DNA of 64,000 bases. It comes from Epiperipatus broadwayi (taxonomy: Eukaryota; Onychophora; Udeonychophora; Euonychophora; Peripatidae). Shown here piece by piece: positions 1 to 11,929 of this stretch. Each line of letters starts with the position of its first letter. Within the stretch, counting starts at the first letter, position 1. The notes beneath the pieces were generated by a model. The model searched no databases. It worked only from the letters and a program-made list of their open reading frames with translations, and was not told the origin of the DNA. A program made the translations under genes and the position numbers. The DNA lies in assembly GCA_028023455.1 (NCBI GenBank), contig JAQFVV010006197.1:17173254-17237253 (forward strand), in the 5' to 3' direction.

Positions 1-370
1 AAAGGAATGTGATTTTTGATCAGTATTTTTAAACGACTTTATACAATTTTAAAACTAAAATTTAAAACAAATACGCCCGCACTGAAACTTTAAATTAAAT
101 GATATAAATTCGCAAACCACGCACACACAAATATTATTTCATGGTTTGCGACATTTATATACGGAAACTTTACATATTTATTTATAAACTATAGAATATA
201 TAACTAATTTTTATTATAAATTAAAATAGACAAAATCTCACTGCGGGCGAACAGTGGTTTGAATTACCGTACATAAAAACACCTGAAACGAAGATCGGTT
301 CTCCGATCTGTCTGTTTCACTATATAAAAAGGTAGGGCTCCTGAATATGACAAATATTACCAAAAAATTA
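1..370. other. AT-rich flank without gene
   Basis: I see no long reading frame here. The stretch is AT-rich, with a slightly GC-richer pocket around 240-340, and it leads directly into the LINE fragment that follows. It may include more decayed LINE sequence, but no protein similarity can be read from it. Confidence 0.4.
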
Positions 371-1395
371 CATATTACCTGCCCTTCATCAAACTAACCA
401 AACAGTTTCAGAACAAGATTAATCGCCTATGCACCAAACTCTTCTGGAGAGGGAAGACAGTGGCCATCAGCCTCTGACAAATCCAGCTACCTCGGAGGTT
501 CAATGGCTTGTCCTTCAACTCTATTCAAGCAGCCATCCTCCAAAAAACACACAATACACTACACAATTTGATACATTCCTTTGGCTATAACAACATCACC
601 GAAAAGATTTCCCCAACAGATCGACCCCCACCAGGGAAAATGCCATGGATATCGTCCCTTATCAATCTTCTAAGTCAATACAAACCAATCATGGACACCA
701 ATCTCAACATCAAAATCACCTTGTGGGATGCGTACCACCTAATCAACCCACATCCACAACCTCCCAAAAGTAGCCTCAACCTCACAAACCAAAAATTAAT
801 TATCCACTTTAAAAGATGGTGTCTGGAGCCCAAGTATCTGGACTTCATCATCAAAATTAACCTTAGCGCGCTTCCCACAAATTGGTTCCTATTTTACCAA
901 AGAGGTAACTCCAACATTGATCCAACCTGCAGTTTATGTTCTCATGAAGAGGAAACCATTGAGTACTTCATATATCGCTGTCCAAACCTTAAAACAGTCA
1001 GAGATATAGTCTTCACCAACTCCAATATCAGACTGGACCTAATTCTCTTGCCCATAAAAGTGATCCACACCGGAACATTTGCTAACAATCCATTTTCATT
1101 CTCTATGCAATCTGGGTAGTATGTTGCAAGTTGATAATGGAACTGCCCCGCCTAGACCCAGATCTGTTGTTCTGTGAAACAATAAAGAAAATCAGGAAAA
1201 AAGGTGAGCTCATCTCTCCCAAAAAATCCTTTGAGGACACCTGGAAGCTATTCACCTTTCCCACTTATAACAACAGAAACAACAAACATGCTGGCCTACT
1301 AAACCACTCATAAGAACTCTCAGAACTTAGCATAACCTCATTTAACTTTGTATATATTCTTTCTAATTTGTACACAAAGTAATTAATAAATATAT
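371..1395 (+). mobile_element. 5'-truncated L1/Tx1-like LINE, 3' end
   Basis: This is the C-terminal end of a non-LTR retrotransposon reverse-transcriptase ORF. The conceptual protein contains LFWRGKTVAIS followed by GLSFNSIQAAILQ, the post-RT segment typical of LINEs, and then a zinc-binding motif (LCSHEEETIEYFIYRCP; Cys-x2-Cys near 930-945, final Cys near 981). The frame is broken by a TGA near 475 and by a shift near 1115-1130. An A-rich 3' region with AATAAA follows at about 1385. Everything upstream, including the endonuclease and the RT catalytic core, is missing, so this is a dead 5'-truncated copy. A related copy lies at 37.7-38.3 kb on the other strand. Assignment to the L1/Tx1 group rather than another LINE clade is an inference. 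Confidence 0.75.
508..1313 (+). pseudogene. LINE RT C-terminal region with zinc-knuckle, frameshifted
   Basis: Two adjoining frames (508-1119 and 1131-1313) together make the C-terminus of a LINE polyprotein. The first carries the Cys-x2-Cys...Cys RT-associated zinc motif. The second continues with LPRLDPDLLFCETIKKIR and ends in a stop before the 3' UTR. The first frame does not start at a real ATG: the homologous sequence continues upstream of 508 through an in-frame TGA. The two parts are joined by a frameshift, so no functional protein is expected. Confidence 0.7.
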
Positions 1396-2480
1396 TTTTG
1401 AAACAAAAACTAAATAAAATATATTGCATGGACTTTAGATTATATTCCTTTGTGCCTACAGCATTAGAGAAGTAATGGAATTATCATCAATGGGATATTC
1501 ATAACACAACAAATATGAACCTCAATCTATATAACTGACTTATGCATGAACACAGCTCAGTGTGTAAGACCTCTATAACTGTTACTGTGATCAAGAAATA
1601 ATACTAACATGTATTTTAAATCTAGTCTAGGATTAAAGGAATTCACTGGAATAATTTAAACGAAATAAATTCTGATTTTGATTAAATTTTTTAAAAAATG
1701 CTATTACATTGTTACAAAAATATGTGCTCTTATTGCAATTTACATATACTTTCTAGATGTACACCTATATATCAGCACAAAGATGTGCGATATAATATAA
1801 AATTAACATATTAGAATTGTCATAAACTAATAAAAAAATGAATTCATTTTAATAATACATAAATAATTAATTTTAACATACATGTGCATATGCGTAGAAA
1901 TGTGTGCATACACTGATGTTTACATCCTATGATATTTCATTTGCCAAAAAATAATAAACTTATTAAACCATATATTTTCACAAGACAATTAATTCAATGT
2001 TGAAAATGTACATAAAATTCACGCGTATGTGTGTATATAAAAGAGATAGTATAAATCAAAGTTATTAATAATATTCATTATTTGTAATAGTAAGTAAATG
2101 TTTTCTTCTTTTTTAAGAAGAAAATTATCATGAGATTCAGTTTGGAAAGTTCTTTTTTTAAAAAGAAAAAGAAAGAAACCTTTGGCTTTTTGTTTTTTCA
2201 TTTACAATAAGATTTCTGAGTTTATCTTTTTTTTGTTTTAATTTCAAAAGTAAATTACAAACTAGAAATCAAACCTCTGTTTTTAGACGCATAATTCAAG
2301 AAAAATTTATTTATTTTTAAAACTTGTAATTTAAAGATTTTAACTGTAAAGTATTTAAAATAATCTTGATCTCCATATATAATACATTCTATTCACCAGC
2401 TGTATGAAACTTTTTATATATTTGACTGACAGTAATTATACATTTGTGCTTCTTTGCATATAGATTAATCAGTATATATA
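1396..2480. other. AT-rich intergenic stretch
   Basis: Very AT-rich sequence with scattered short homopolymers. I see no recognisable coding region, RNA gene or bounded repeat. Confidence 0.4.
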
Positions 2481-2570
2481 TAAAGTCATAGCATGGTAAT
2501 CCTTCCAGCAAGCTGATGGAATTTTTTGCTAAGCTGGTCCATTTTAAAACAGTAGGTTGTTTTTTTAAAG

Positions 2571-2660
2571 TGTCATAGCATCGGCCGGGATGTGAACCCG
2601 CAACCCGGGCAACTGCCTGCAAGTGCAAAGCAGTCACGCTGACCTCTTGACCACCAATGC
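2571..2660 (-). mobile_element. tRNA-derived SINE head (copy 1)
   Basis: On the minus strand this reads as a tRNA-like unit. A box-A-like segment (TGGTCAAGAGGTCAGC) is followed about 40 bases later by a strong box B (GGGTTCACATCCC) and then CGGCCGATGCTATGAC. The local GC content is far above the surroundings. The same terminal sequence, from box B through GATGCTATGACA, occurs at 47.74-47.77 kb on the other strand, which shows a dispersed family rather than a single tRNA gene. The tail probably runs on to about 2480. It could act as a pol III promoter, but the cloverleaf is imperfect, so I call it a SINE and not a tRNA gene. Confidence 0.65.
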
Positions 2661-2667
2661 AAGACAA

Positions 2668-4356
2668 CAGTACATTGTTTTATTGGCATCTTCAGGAATA
2701 GTATTAATCAGGTAACTTGGCTTTCAATCAGTTTTATGCAGTCTAATTTGGTAGATTTCAGGTATGCCATCTAATACACTATATACTGCTATAAATCACA
2801 TTATATCTGGGCCTTTCTTGTGAATCCAAACTATTGCCATTATAGCAGCAGCTGGATACACTATCTCTTCAGTTATATTTTTATAATAATAGTGATGTCA
2901 TGTGGTCTAATTTTTTTTTCCAACCTTCTTACGATCAGGGATAGAATTTAAAAAACACTAATTAAAAGTAAGTTTTCTTTACCTTGATTGAAAAAAGTTA
3001 ATGACTCTTTTCAGTTCACCTCAATTCTTTCAAAAATCAACTTTGTGGGATTTATCAAAGTATTTAATTTTTAAAAAATCTTAATCTAAATAAAAACAGA
3101 AAGGAACTTTACAATTACCAGTATACCTATTATAACATAAAAACAAACTTGTTTTAGATTTTTAAAAAAATTAATAAAACATTAAATAGTTCTTTTTAAA
3201 TACTTGATTTAAATTAATTTATATTAATTTTAAGTATGAAAAATTATTATTTAACCTTATTCCAGTGTAATATAATAAATATCTGAAAAAAAAGGTTGTG
3301 TTTATTTCTACCTTTCCTTTTGCCATGAGACACATAACCTTCTCAATATATTTATTATTAATAATTTTGTTGTTAATACTATATATTGTAAATCTCATCT
3401 ACTAAACTGTAATTTTCATTTTTTTTTCATTAAAAACAAATTTATTATTTTGATATTAAATTTATTTAAGGCTAAGAAATTTAATGAACTTGTAACATAA
3501 AATTATTAGCAATAATGAAAGTCTTTATGATATTTGATGATGACTAGATAAGATATTAATTTTTGACAGATATTAATTGTAACCATTTATGAGAAAAACG
3601 CTTGCAAAATCCATTAAACATAAAAAACTATATGAAAACACTATAAAATCAAAGAAATTTTACAATACTACTGGTAGTAATTAATTTGTGTATTAATTTT
3701 AAATTAAAAAAAAAAAGGAATTGTATTGTATGGAAGCAGGCAAAAAGTATATATGACTAACTGGATAGAAGAGAAAAGTCAATGAAGGCAAAAATATATA
3801 ATCAGATATAGTCTAGATCATTAAAAAAAAAAACTTATAAAAAATGATTAATATTCAGCAAGGAATAAAATGTTAAAAAACATTAGAAAAATGAAGAAAC
3901 TAAATCACAGCCATTATTGAAAGCAATACAAGCTATGACTATAAGATTTTTTTAAAATACATTCAATTAATTATAATATTCTGTATATAAAATCTTAAAA
4001 AACAAACTACTAATTGTTGAAATGCTACGTAAAATTTTTAAATATATAAAAAGATAAAGCATCACAAAGAAATTGCTAATTGAAAGAAATATTAGATAAA
4101 TAGTTTAGGAACATTTTATTTAGCAAGCAATGGTAACTGAAAAGCTGTTAATTTAGAAAAAGTAATTTTACTAAAGATGGAATGAAAAGATCTTTTGTTG
4201 ATATGTGTGCGTGTAAAAAAGGAAAAGAAATTATATTATTCATTGAGTGAAAAACATTGAGTGAAAAAGTGAGAACAAATTGAATTACAGTATTCTGATA
4301 AAAAAAGGCAAGTTCGAAATGGGAATAACTATTTTAAAAATATGTATACAAAAATA
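2668..4356. other. AT-rich intergenic stretch
   Basis: Long A/T-rich sequence with many poly-A and poly-T runs. No coding signature or bounded repeat is visible before the LTR at 4357. Confidence 0.4.
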
Positions 4357-4973
4357 AGTACTGAGAGCACAAATATTTTATACTGTGTACAAATAAAGTT
4401 TTAATTTCATCATATACATTGCACAGACAGTACTGTTATTTTTTCCCCCAGAATGATTACTCTAGAAAAAACGTATTATAAAAAGAATGTTTAAAATAAA
4501 TTATGTAAATTAGCATAGCTAATAAAAAGAGTTTGAGATTCTTAGTGGCAACAGTCAAAAGCAGTCTGTCACAGTCAAGAGGATAAAACAACTGCTGAAA
4601 GTAAAACTGCATTTCTTGAAAGGGAGAAAAGCTAATGCTGAATGAAGTTAGTTTTTAGTAAATTACTATTAATGTTCAAATGGAAAGAAGTACACATCGA
4701 TTTAAATTAGATGAGTAAACAAACCATTTAAAGATTTATGAGCTGTATAATTATCAGCTGAGTGTAAAATAAGATATTTTCACACATAAATATATTGCAT
4801 AACAATTCCCAAAAATAAATGGGATAAATTATTGTCAGTAATATAATTTTATTGTACTTGTTATATTGCTAAATTAATGCCTTAGCAAACAGAAATACCC
4901 TTGCTGATATATTCATGTCGCGGGTGTAGTATTCATTTTCACCTACATGGCTGAAATTATTTCCCTGTGGACA
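4357..4973 (+). repeat. 5' LTR of the Ty3/mdg4-type element
   Basis: It aligns almost end to end with 8998-9588. Shared blocks include the stretches around GACAGTACTGTTATTTTTT, GAATGATTACTCTAGAAAAA and CTTGAAAGGGAGAAAAG. The end boundary is set by ...TGGACA followed by the PBS-like TGGCAAACAG. The first base is changed relative to the TGT start of the other LTR. The two LTRs differ by many substitutions and small indels, so the insertion is old. Confidence 0.85.
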
Positions 4974-5040
4974 TGGCAAACAGCACAGTCGACAGTGTTT
5001 AGAAGAATTTGCATTAGAAAATTACATTGAAGAAGAAGAA

Positions 5041-5790
5041 TTGTACATTTGTGGAAAAAATGGGAAGAGAAAAAATGGCAGTTCCCTATCATAACTTGCA
5101 TGAATTTGACATCAGTAATCCCTCAGTGTGGAATATATATATGGAGCACATAGATCATTTTATGAGGATAAATTGAAGATGATGAACTTAAAGTTTCACT
5201 ACTTGTTTTTGCCAGTAGTGATGTTCTACAAATTGCTAAGCAATTATTTGATCCAAAGACTTCAGAAAATTTACCATACAGTGAATTAATAGAAAATCTT
5301 ATTACATATTTTTAGCCAGCGGTTTTTCGAATGAGAAAACTACCTTGAGAGAGTTACCAAAATTACAATCTGGAATTGCATACCTTGGCCAGATGTGAAT
5401 TTACGATGAAATTTAGAGGACATACCCTTGGATCAACTTCTATATGGGAAGTTGGACCACAATTTTATGAAATTACTAAGTGATGTCAATATAACATACA
5501 GAATGGCTATCACAAGATATATAGCACATGAACTAACAACAGATAATGTATCTGAATTTAAAAATACCACAAGCATAAGATGGATAAATCACTTAAAAAA
5601 TTCATAAGAAATGAATTAACATGCTATGACTGTGTAATTGTAGGGAATATAAAAAGGGTGTACAAATTCAAATCAGTAAAATGTCATATTTGTGGCATTA
5701 AAATACACTTAGCTTGCATTTGCAGAAAAAATAAAAAACACAAGCCATACCTGGAATTTAAAGAGGCAGAGCTTGTTGAAAGATAGAGAG
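5041..5790 (+). pseudogene. Gag-like region with CCHC zinc knuckle
   Basis: Broken frames give Gag-like text such as NLHEFDISNPSVWNIYMEHI and ELIENLITYF, resembling the capsid region of K02A2.6-type retrotransposons. The longest open piece (5580-5786) encodes a CHICGIKIHLACIC segment that fits the nucleic-acid-binding knuckle spacing CX2CX4HX4C at about 5680-5725. A protease-like motif follows near 5866-5890, where the expected Asp of D(S/T)G is replaced (NSGARLS). Stops occur between the pieces, so this is not functional. Confidence 0.6.
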
Positions 5791-5999
5791 AAAGTCATTA
5801 AATGATTCAAATAATGGCCAAATTACTTTGGATGTAACCCTTTGTGAAATTAAAGTCAATATGGAAGTTAACAGTGGTGCTAGATTATCATTTCTATCTC
5901 TAAAGGAGTAGAATAAAATTAATGTTAAATCCAAGCACAGAGTGAAATTGGATAAGAAATGTAATGGCCATGAATATAAATGAAAACAGAATACTAATA

Positions 6000-7560
6000 T
6001 GGGTAAAAGTTTCTGTTCCAGTGAAAGTAAATCTAAAATTAAAAGTTTTACTACTGTTTATTGTAAAGAGAGACATTAGTCTGCTGCTCAGTCAAAACTG
6101 GTTCTGCCTGTTAGGAATCTGTCTTTAAAATTATCAAGAAGGTTAAACTAGAAACAAGTTCGAACAAAGTTTTCTCATCTGTTTAAAAAGCAAATAGCTG
6201 AATTAAGAATGAGATCAATAGATATGGAATTTGCTAAAGGTAGGAAACTGAGATTGTGTAAACCATGGAGAGTTTCCTATGCTCTGAAGTCAGAGGTTGA
6301 AGAGACAGAGATATTGTAAGAAATGCACCCTATTACCTGTAGAAGACTTGTCATGGGCTATTCCTGTGGTCTTAATTGTTAAACTGAATGGGACTGTTCA
6401 TTTTGGCAGAGATTATTGAGTTACTGTAAGTAAATGTATAAATAAGGGTACTTATCCCATGCCAAGTACATAAACTGTTAGCATCTTTACAGAAAACCTC
6501 ATTTCTCATGAAGGTTTAAAGTTTGTGTTTTGCTAGATACCAGTCATAGAAAAAAATGCAGAATTATTAATGTTATGTGCCCACATCAGTCTGTATAAAT
6601 TCAATAAATTACATTATGGTATAACAGTGGCCCCAAATATCTTTTTTTAAGTGAAAATGGACACATTATTGCAAAACATAGACAGATTTATTTCCTACTT
6701 AGATGATATACTTATTACTTCCCAGTTTGAAGAAGAGCTGGGAAAATGAGTAATGGAAATGTGCTCAAAGCTAAATCAAGTGGGAGCTCGATTAAGCATA
6801 ACCATGTGCATTTGGGCAACTTTGAAAATAAAATTTTGGTAACATATGATAAATAAGTTGGAAAGTACTCCAACCATGAGAAAGTGAGGACTGTAAAAGA
6901 AACTGCCACTGCCTAAGGATGTAAAAAAATTTCAAACTTTTCAAGGATTTATATTTCACAAAAGTTTATTACAGGGTAAATCATATATATTGACACCATA
7001 GTATGATTTATTACATAAAGAAAAATGCTGAAAATGGAACAAAGGGCACAAAATTGCATTCCAGAAAGCCAAGGATTTATTAAGTTTTTTTTTACAGAAT
7101 AAATCGCATGTATTAACACCATTGTATGATTTGTTACACAAAGAATATGCTGGAAATGGAATGAAGAGCACAAAATTGCATTCCAAAAAGTCAAGGACTT
7201 ATTAATGTCAGAAAACTCTTAGTGCATTATAGGAGTGATCTGGAAATGATGATTACTACAGATACTTGAGATTTTGAAGTTGGACCTGTCATCTCACATC
7301 AGTATGTCGAATGCTTATGCCTCCAGAACATTATCATCAACTGGAAAAAATTATAGTCAATTATTTAAAAAAAGCCTGGCTATAATATTTGCAATAAATA
7401 TCTTACACCAATACATATATGGACATAGTTTTACAGTATGTATGAATCATCACCCTTCACTTAGAATTTTTGGAAAGGTTAAAAAAATGCCTGAGACATT
7501 TAAGATGGATTAACATATTAGCCACCTATGACTATGAATTAGTTTACAAGTGAGGAAAAG
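6000..7560 (+). pseudogene. Reverse transcriptase and RNase H remnant
   Basis: The region contains the RT catalytic box FISYLDDILI at about 6690-6715. The connection segment LTPLYDLLHKEYAWKWNEEH follows at 7100-7165, and an RNase H-like stretch with IFAINILHQYIYGHSFTVC lies near 7385-7440. The frame is broken many times. About 120 bases (roughly 6958-7080) are repeated in tandem at 7082-7205, a local duplication that repeats the connection domain. Confidence 0.7.
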
Positions 7561-7959
7561 AGATTATGTATATGGATGCATTATAACGACTACCTGTGAA
7601 AGGCAAAGTTCAGTGGAAGTTTACAGAAGTAAACATGCTAAACACAGTAAATACTATAGAGAATTTAAATAGTTCTAAAGTCACTGAATGGACAAATAGA
7701 GATCCTAGATATCTTAAGCTAAAGAATTGGATTTGAGAAAGATGGCCAAAAAGTCAACCAAGTTTTGTTGCTATGATGATTTGGAATACCCATCAGTATA
7801 TGTCAATCTGTAATGGCTGTATCATTATGATTGATTGAGTTCTTATATCAGCAGAAGGATGGAAATAAGTGCTAATGTTGTTACATAAAAGAGATCCAGA
7901 GTTGTGATAATGAAGGTGCTCGCATGTTCATAAGTGTGTTGGTTTAAAATAAATAGTGA

Positions 7960-8700
7960 AATTAAACAAATGGTAAAAACCTGACATGATTGCCAATCTG
8001 AGGATGATTTACTAAAGAAAAGTTTATAAACCATGGATAGAGGTCAAAAAATGTATCCATATAGATTATGCTGCTCTTTGAATGGACATTTAATATTAAT
8101 AATCATAGATTTATATAGCGGATGGGTTTGAGTATAAATGTACCATAAAAGCCTTACAGGAAGTGTCATGGATATCCTGGGATATGGTAATGGAACAGGG
8201 TTTACTTCTGCAGATTTTGAAAACTACTTAACAGATAAAGGCATTCATCAAGTTCGTATTCCAGCCTACTATTCTGATTCTAACGGACTTGCAGAAAAGA
8301 TAGTCTAAAATTTTAAATCTGCCTTAAGAAAAGTAAAAGTTACAAATGTGGAAGAAGCACTGATAGAAATCATGTTTTATCAGCATTTTATTCCTAGTCA
8401 GACACTGTACAACACCTTCAGAGTTGTTGTTTGATAGAAAATGTCATAGTCATTTATCTAAACTTTTACCTGTAAAAAAGAAATCAGAAAAAGGTACTTC
8501 TAGTGAAGATATGTACAATGCAAACTTTATGAAATTTACAGTTGGCAAAAGTGTATAGGTTTGAGATATATTTAAAAAAAAAAAGATACCTGGCATCATA
8601 GTTGACAAAGTATCTGAAGTCAAACGAGTAATTAAACTCGAAAGTGGATAGTGTGTCAGAAAACATAAATCATTTACTTCAATGATTATCTGACATATTG
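7960..8700 (+). pseudogene. Integrase remnant (DDE type)
   Basis: Frames give an integrase core in pieces: IHIDYAAL (first acidic residue, about 8056-8080), GHLILIIIDLYSGW (about 8085-8125), GTGFTSADFENYLTDKGIH (about 8195-8255) and YYSDSNGLAEKIV (final Glu, about 8265-8310). The order and spacing match the rve/DDE core of Ty3/mdg4 integrases. Stops and shifts separate the pieces. Confidence 0.7.
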
Positions 8701-8997
8701 ATCATGATAAATAAAAAAAACCCTTTAGTATTCAATTCTCAATCAGAATTTTTGATAAATAATGAACTTGAAAATTTCCCCTCTATTGAGCAGAATGATG
8801 TATAGCCTATTGAGTAAAATAAAGATAATGAAGTTAAAACGAAGCAAGATGTTGACTCAAATAAAGATGAACAGTTACCTAGATCTGAAAAATCAATGTA
8901 AACCCTAGTCCTGATGAGAATAGAAATTTTTCTATTCCACGAAGTTAGAGAAATCAGAGGAAGTCTGTCAGAGATTATTTTCTAGATTGAGGGGAGG

Positions 8998-9588
8998 TGT
9001 ACTGACGGTGCAAGTATTGTAAATTGGGTGAAATAAAGTTTTAATTAAATCTTGTACATTGCACTGACAGTACTGTTATTTTTTCTCCAGAATGATTACT
9101 CTAGAAAAAGTGCATTATAAAAAGAACTTTTAAAATTATGTAAATCGGCATAGCTAATAAAAAAGAGTCCAAGAAACTTAGCACACAGCAGTCAAGAGGA
9201 ATCAGGCACAGTTGAGAAAATGGCTGCTGAAAGTAAAACAATGCATTTCTTGAAAGGGAGAAAAGATAATGCTGAATGAAGTTAGTTTTTAGTAAATTAT
9301 TTCCTATTAAAGTTCAAATAGAAAGAAGTTCATATAAACTTTAATTAGATAAGCTATTTGGAGAGTAATGAACTGCATAATTATCAGCTATGTGTGAAGT
9401 AAGATATTTTTACACATTAGATATATTGCCTAACAATTCCCAAAAGTAAATGGGATAAATTATTAACAGTAATATAATTTTATTGTACTTGTTATATTGC
9501 TAAATTAAACTTGCTGGTATAATATATTCAAATTGTGTGTGTATTATTCATTTTCACCGATATGGCTGAGATTGTCTCTCCATGGACA
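8998..9588 (+). repeat. 3' LTR of the Ty3/mdg4-type element
   Basis: It starts TGTACTGA directly after a polypurine tract and ends GGACA, with recognisable TG...CA ends. It aligns with 4357-4973 apart from small insertions and deletions. Confidence 0.85.
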
Positions 9589-11560
9589 TCATGAGTATTA
9601 TAAATAGAGAAGAAACAACTATGGAAAAGATTTAAAGCACAATATTGTTTATCTCCTGCTTTGTTTAAGCAATTAAATGTATTTGAAAAGTTTAAATAAA
9701 GTTTGATTTTTTCTAAAAAATATTTAATAATTAATATTAAACAATAAAAATAGAATTACAACTATAATGTCATCACCACAAATTTTCAAAACAATATCTT
9801 GGTTTTTGTCTTTTATTAATGTCCAGGTGAAATTTCTTAAATGAAAATGTCTATTGCCAATATATAAAAAATATCTGAAATTAACATGGAAATCCATTTC
9901 ACTGAATCCCTTTTTTCAATTATTAATAAAAGCATATTCTTCCTTGATTTTATAAATAAAATTGTAATTAAATTAACATTTTTATTATTTTACTTTTTCA
10001 TTTCCTTTTAATCTGATTTTTTTTTATTTAGCAAGGAAATGGAACTTTGATCTAATTCTTTAATGTGTTTTTATTTTTTAATGTTGTGTTTATTAAATAT
10101 TTACAAATAATTGACTTGTATATTTTAATTGCTGTTATGTATAATTTGTTACTTATGAATTCAAATTAATAATGCCATGATTACATCTGTTTTGAATTTG
10201 AATTTAGCCATAAGTCAGAAAATTAAATATATAATATCTGTGGTATTAAATGGCTGCCTTATTTTAAAAATTTTCTGACAATGTAAAACTGTGTGTTTAC
10301 CTTTATAATGACATTAAGCAAAAAGATTTGAATTTATTTCAATTATATTATATATACATTGAGACATATTGGTTTTATGACACACAACACAGTGTGCATG
10401 CATATATATTTAAAGCTTAAAAGGAAAAATATAAATAAACACACGATTTGTATAATTATTTAAAATAAAATCTGAAATAACTGAAATTTTTTTTGATATT
10501 TTTGAAATACAATATAGGGAAAAAATAAGTATTTAATACAAATATTTTAGTTTACTTATTTTTGATTCTGATAAAAATATAAAGCTTTTGCTATAACAAA
10601 GAAAGACTTTATGTAAAATATAGATATTTTTTAATACATGTAATTAAAATTTCTAATCTGTTTTTATTTAGATGATTAATAAAGAAATAAACAATTTTCA
10701 TTTTAATAAATGTAAATTAAAAAAATAAAATTATAATTTAATTCATATCTTGTTTTTATTAATCAAAAAGAAAATGTTTTAGTGTTAATTTTTCACTTTA
10801 TATATTCTATTATATTTATGATAATTATTGGGTTCAGTTTAACAGATTGGAGTGTGCAAAAATTAATTTAAAGGAAGGACAGTTACTTCTAATTTTCACA
10901 GTCAAGCTTGAATTCCTGGTAAAGCAAAATAGGACAGCTTTATAATTTCATAGTTCAATATGTGTGAAGTTGATGTCACTTGTCTAGCTGAAGTTCATCA
11001 GTTATAGCAGCTGAAATAATTTTAGGATGCTGTGAATGTTTTTTAAAATCTGTTAATCTGGCCATATAATGGTGATACATATGAGCAAGAACCTAATTAC
11101 GAGAATCTAAGACTATTTTATACAAATGCTATTTTGTATACATATGAAAACACAGATTTTAAAAAACCAAACTATTGGGCAAATATAAATATACTACACT
11201 TGTCAGTTAAATGAAAATAAGTAATGCTTGTTCATTTTATAAGTTATGTTTATAATTAAGAGTAATCTGGAAAAATAGTAAACATAAAGATAAAATTAAT
11301 AATTGAAATGTATTGTTTTATTTTAGAATAAGTTGTAAATGTTCATTTATTATATATGTATATATATATATAAAAGCAAGTTACAAAATTTATGACTTGT
11401 TTTATTAATTATATATATATTGCGATGATGCAGAATGAAAAGATAAATATAGGGAGATGTGAAAACACTATCATTCCAAAAAAATACAATCAAATATAAA
11501 AGAAATAAATATATAAGAAGCATGAGAATCAGCACTGGAATAACAATATTAGTAGATATA
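9589..11560. other. AT-rich intergenic stretch
   Basis: No gene or bounded repeat is recognised. There is a short TA microsatellite near 11350-11372. Confidence 0.4.
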
Positions 11561-11570
11561 ACAATTATAC

Positions 11571-11929
11571 TTATAACCTAAATCACCAGTATCAAACAAT
11601 CGCCAGTCATCTCTTATGACTGGATTTAAAAGAGATTCAATAGTCAATGCCAAACTTAGGGCATGATATACAACAATCATTTGAATGCACATACTTAGTG
11701 CTAAAATATCTATCAAAAATAATGTTGGAACCTGAAATATGCTAGTCATCATCAATGCTTTGACCATATGGTACAATGAGAATACAGGCCAACTAAATGA
11801 AATTTTCTTTAAAAAATATAAAATGCAGTAAATAGACATTAAAGGAAATTTTTACCATTGCTCCATTCAGACAATTATCTGGATATCCAAGCACAAACAA
11901 ACCCCCACATGTAAATAAATTAATCATTG
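11571..11929 (-). CDS. Two candidate exons of an unidentified membrane protein
   Basis: On the minus strand, a short open segment (11929-11856) ends in CAATG followed by the donor GTAAAA. It encodes text including FTCGGLFVLGYPDNCLNGAM. After a 49-bp gap ending TTTTTTAAAG, a second open segment (11806-11571) encodes a strongly hydrophobic stretch (MVKALMMTSIFQVPTLFLID and more) and then DDWRLFDTGDLG, with a possible donor at GTATAA. The amino-acid composition is less AT-driven than chance frames nearby, with two probable membrane segments. I do not recognise the family. A 49-bp intron would be very short for most animals. An in-frame TGA lies just upstream of the first segment, so these could also be pseudogene or transposon pieces, or chance. 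Confidence 0.3.

Larger units (their letters stand above)
4357..9588 (+). mobile_element. Ty3/mdg4-type LTR retrotransposon, decayed
   Basis: Two direct long terminal repeats (4357-4973 and 8998-9588) enclose about 4 kb with gag-pol order. A primer-binding-site-like TGGCAAACAGCACAG starts directly after the 5' LTR at 4974. A polypurine tract (8985-8997, GATTGAGGGGAGG) lies directly before the 3' LTR. Inside are a Gag-like segment, a CX2CX4HX4C knuckle, a protease-like motif, RT with YLDD, RNase H and an integrase with the final Glu region. Every domain is interrupted by stops or shifts. The domain order RT, RNase H, integrase places it in the Ty3/mdg4 superfamily. No env-like frame is visible. 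No clear 4-6 bp target duplication is visible at the outer edges. Confidence 0.85.

Noticed and set aside
2019-2201. Lys/Phe-rich minus-strand frame
   Set aside because: It arises from A/T homopolymers.
2571-2660. A functional tRNA gene
   Set aside because: The cloverleaf is imperfect and the sequence recurs with its flank elsewhere, which is typical of a SINE.
8915-8945. CTGATGA with a following stem and CACGAAG
   Set aside because: The GAAA box is not matched, and the segment lies in decayed retrotransposon sequence.
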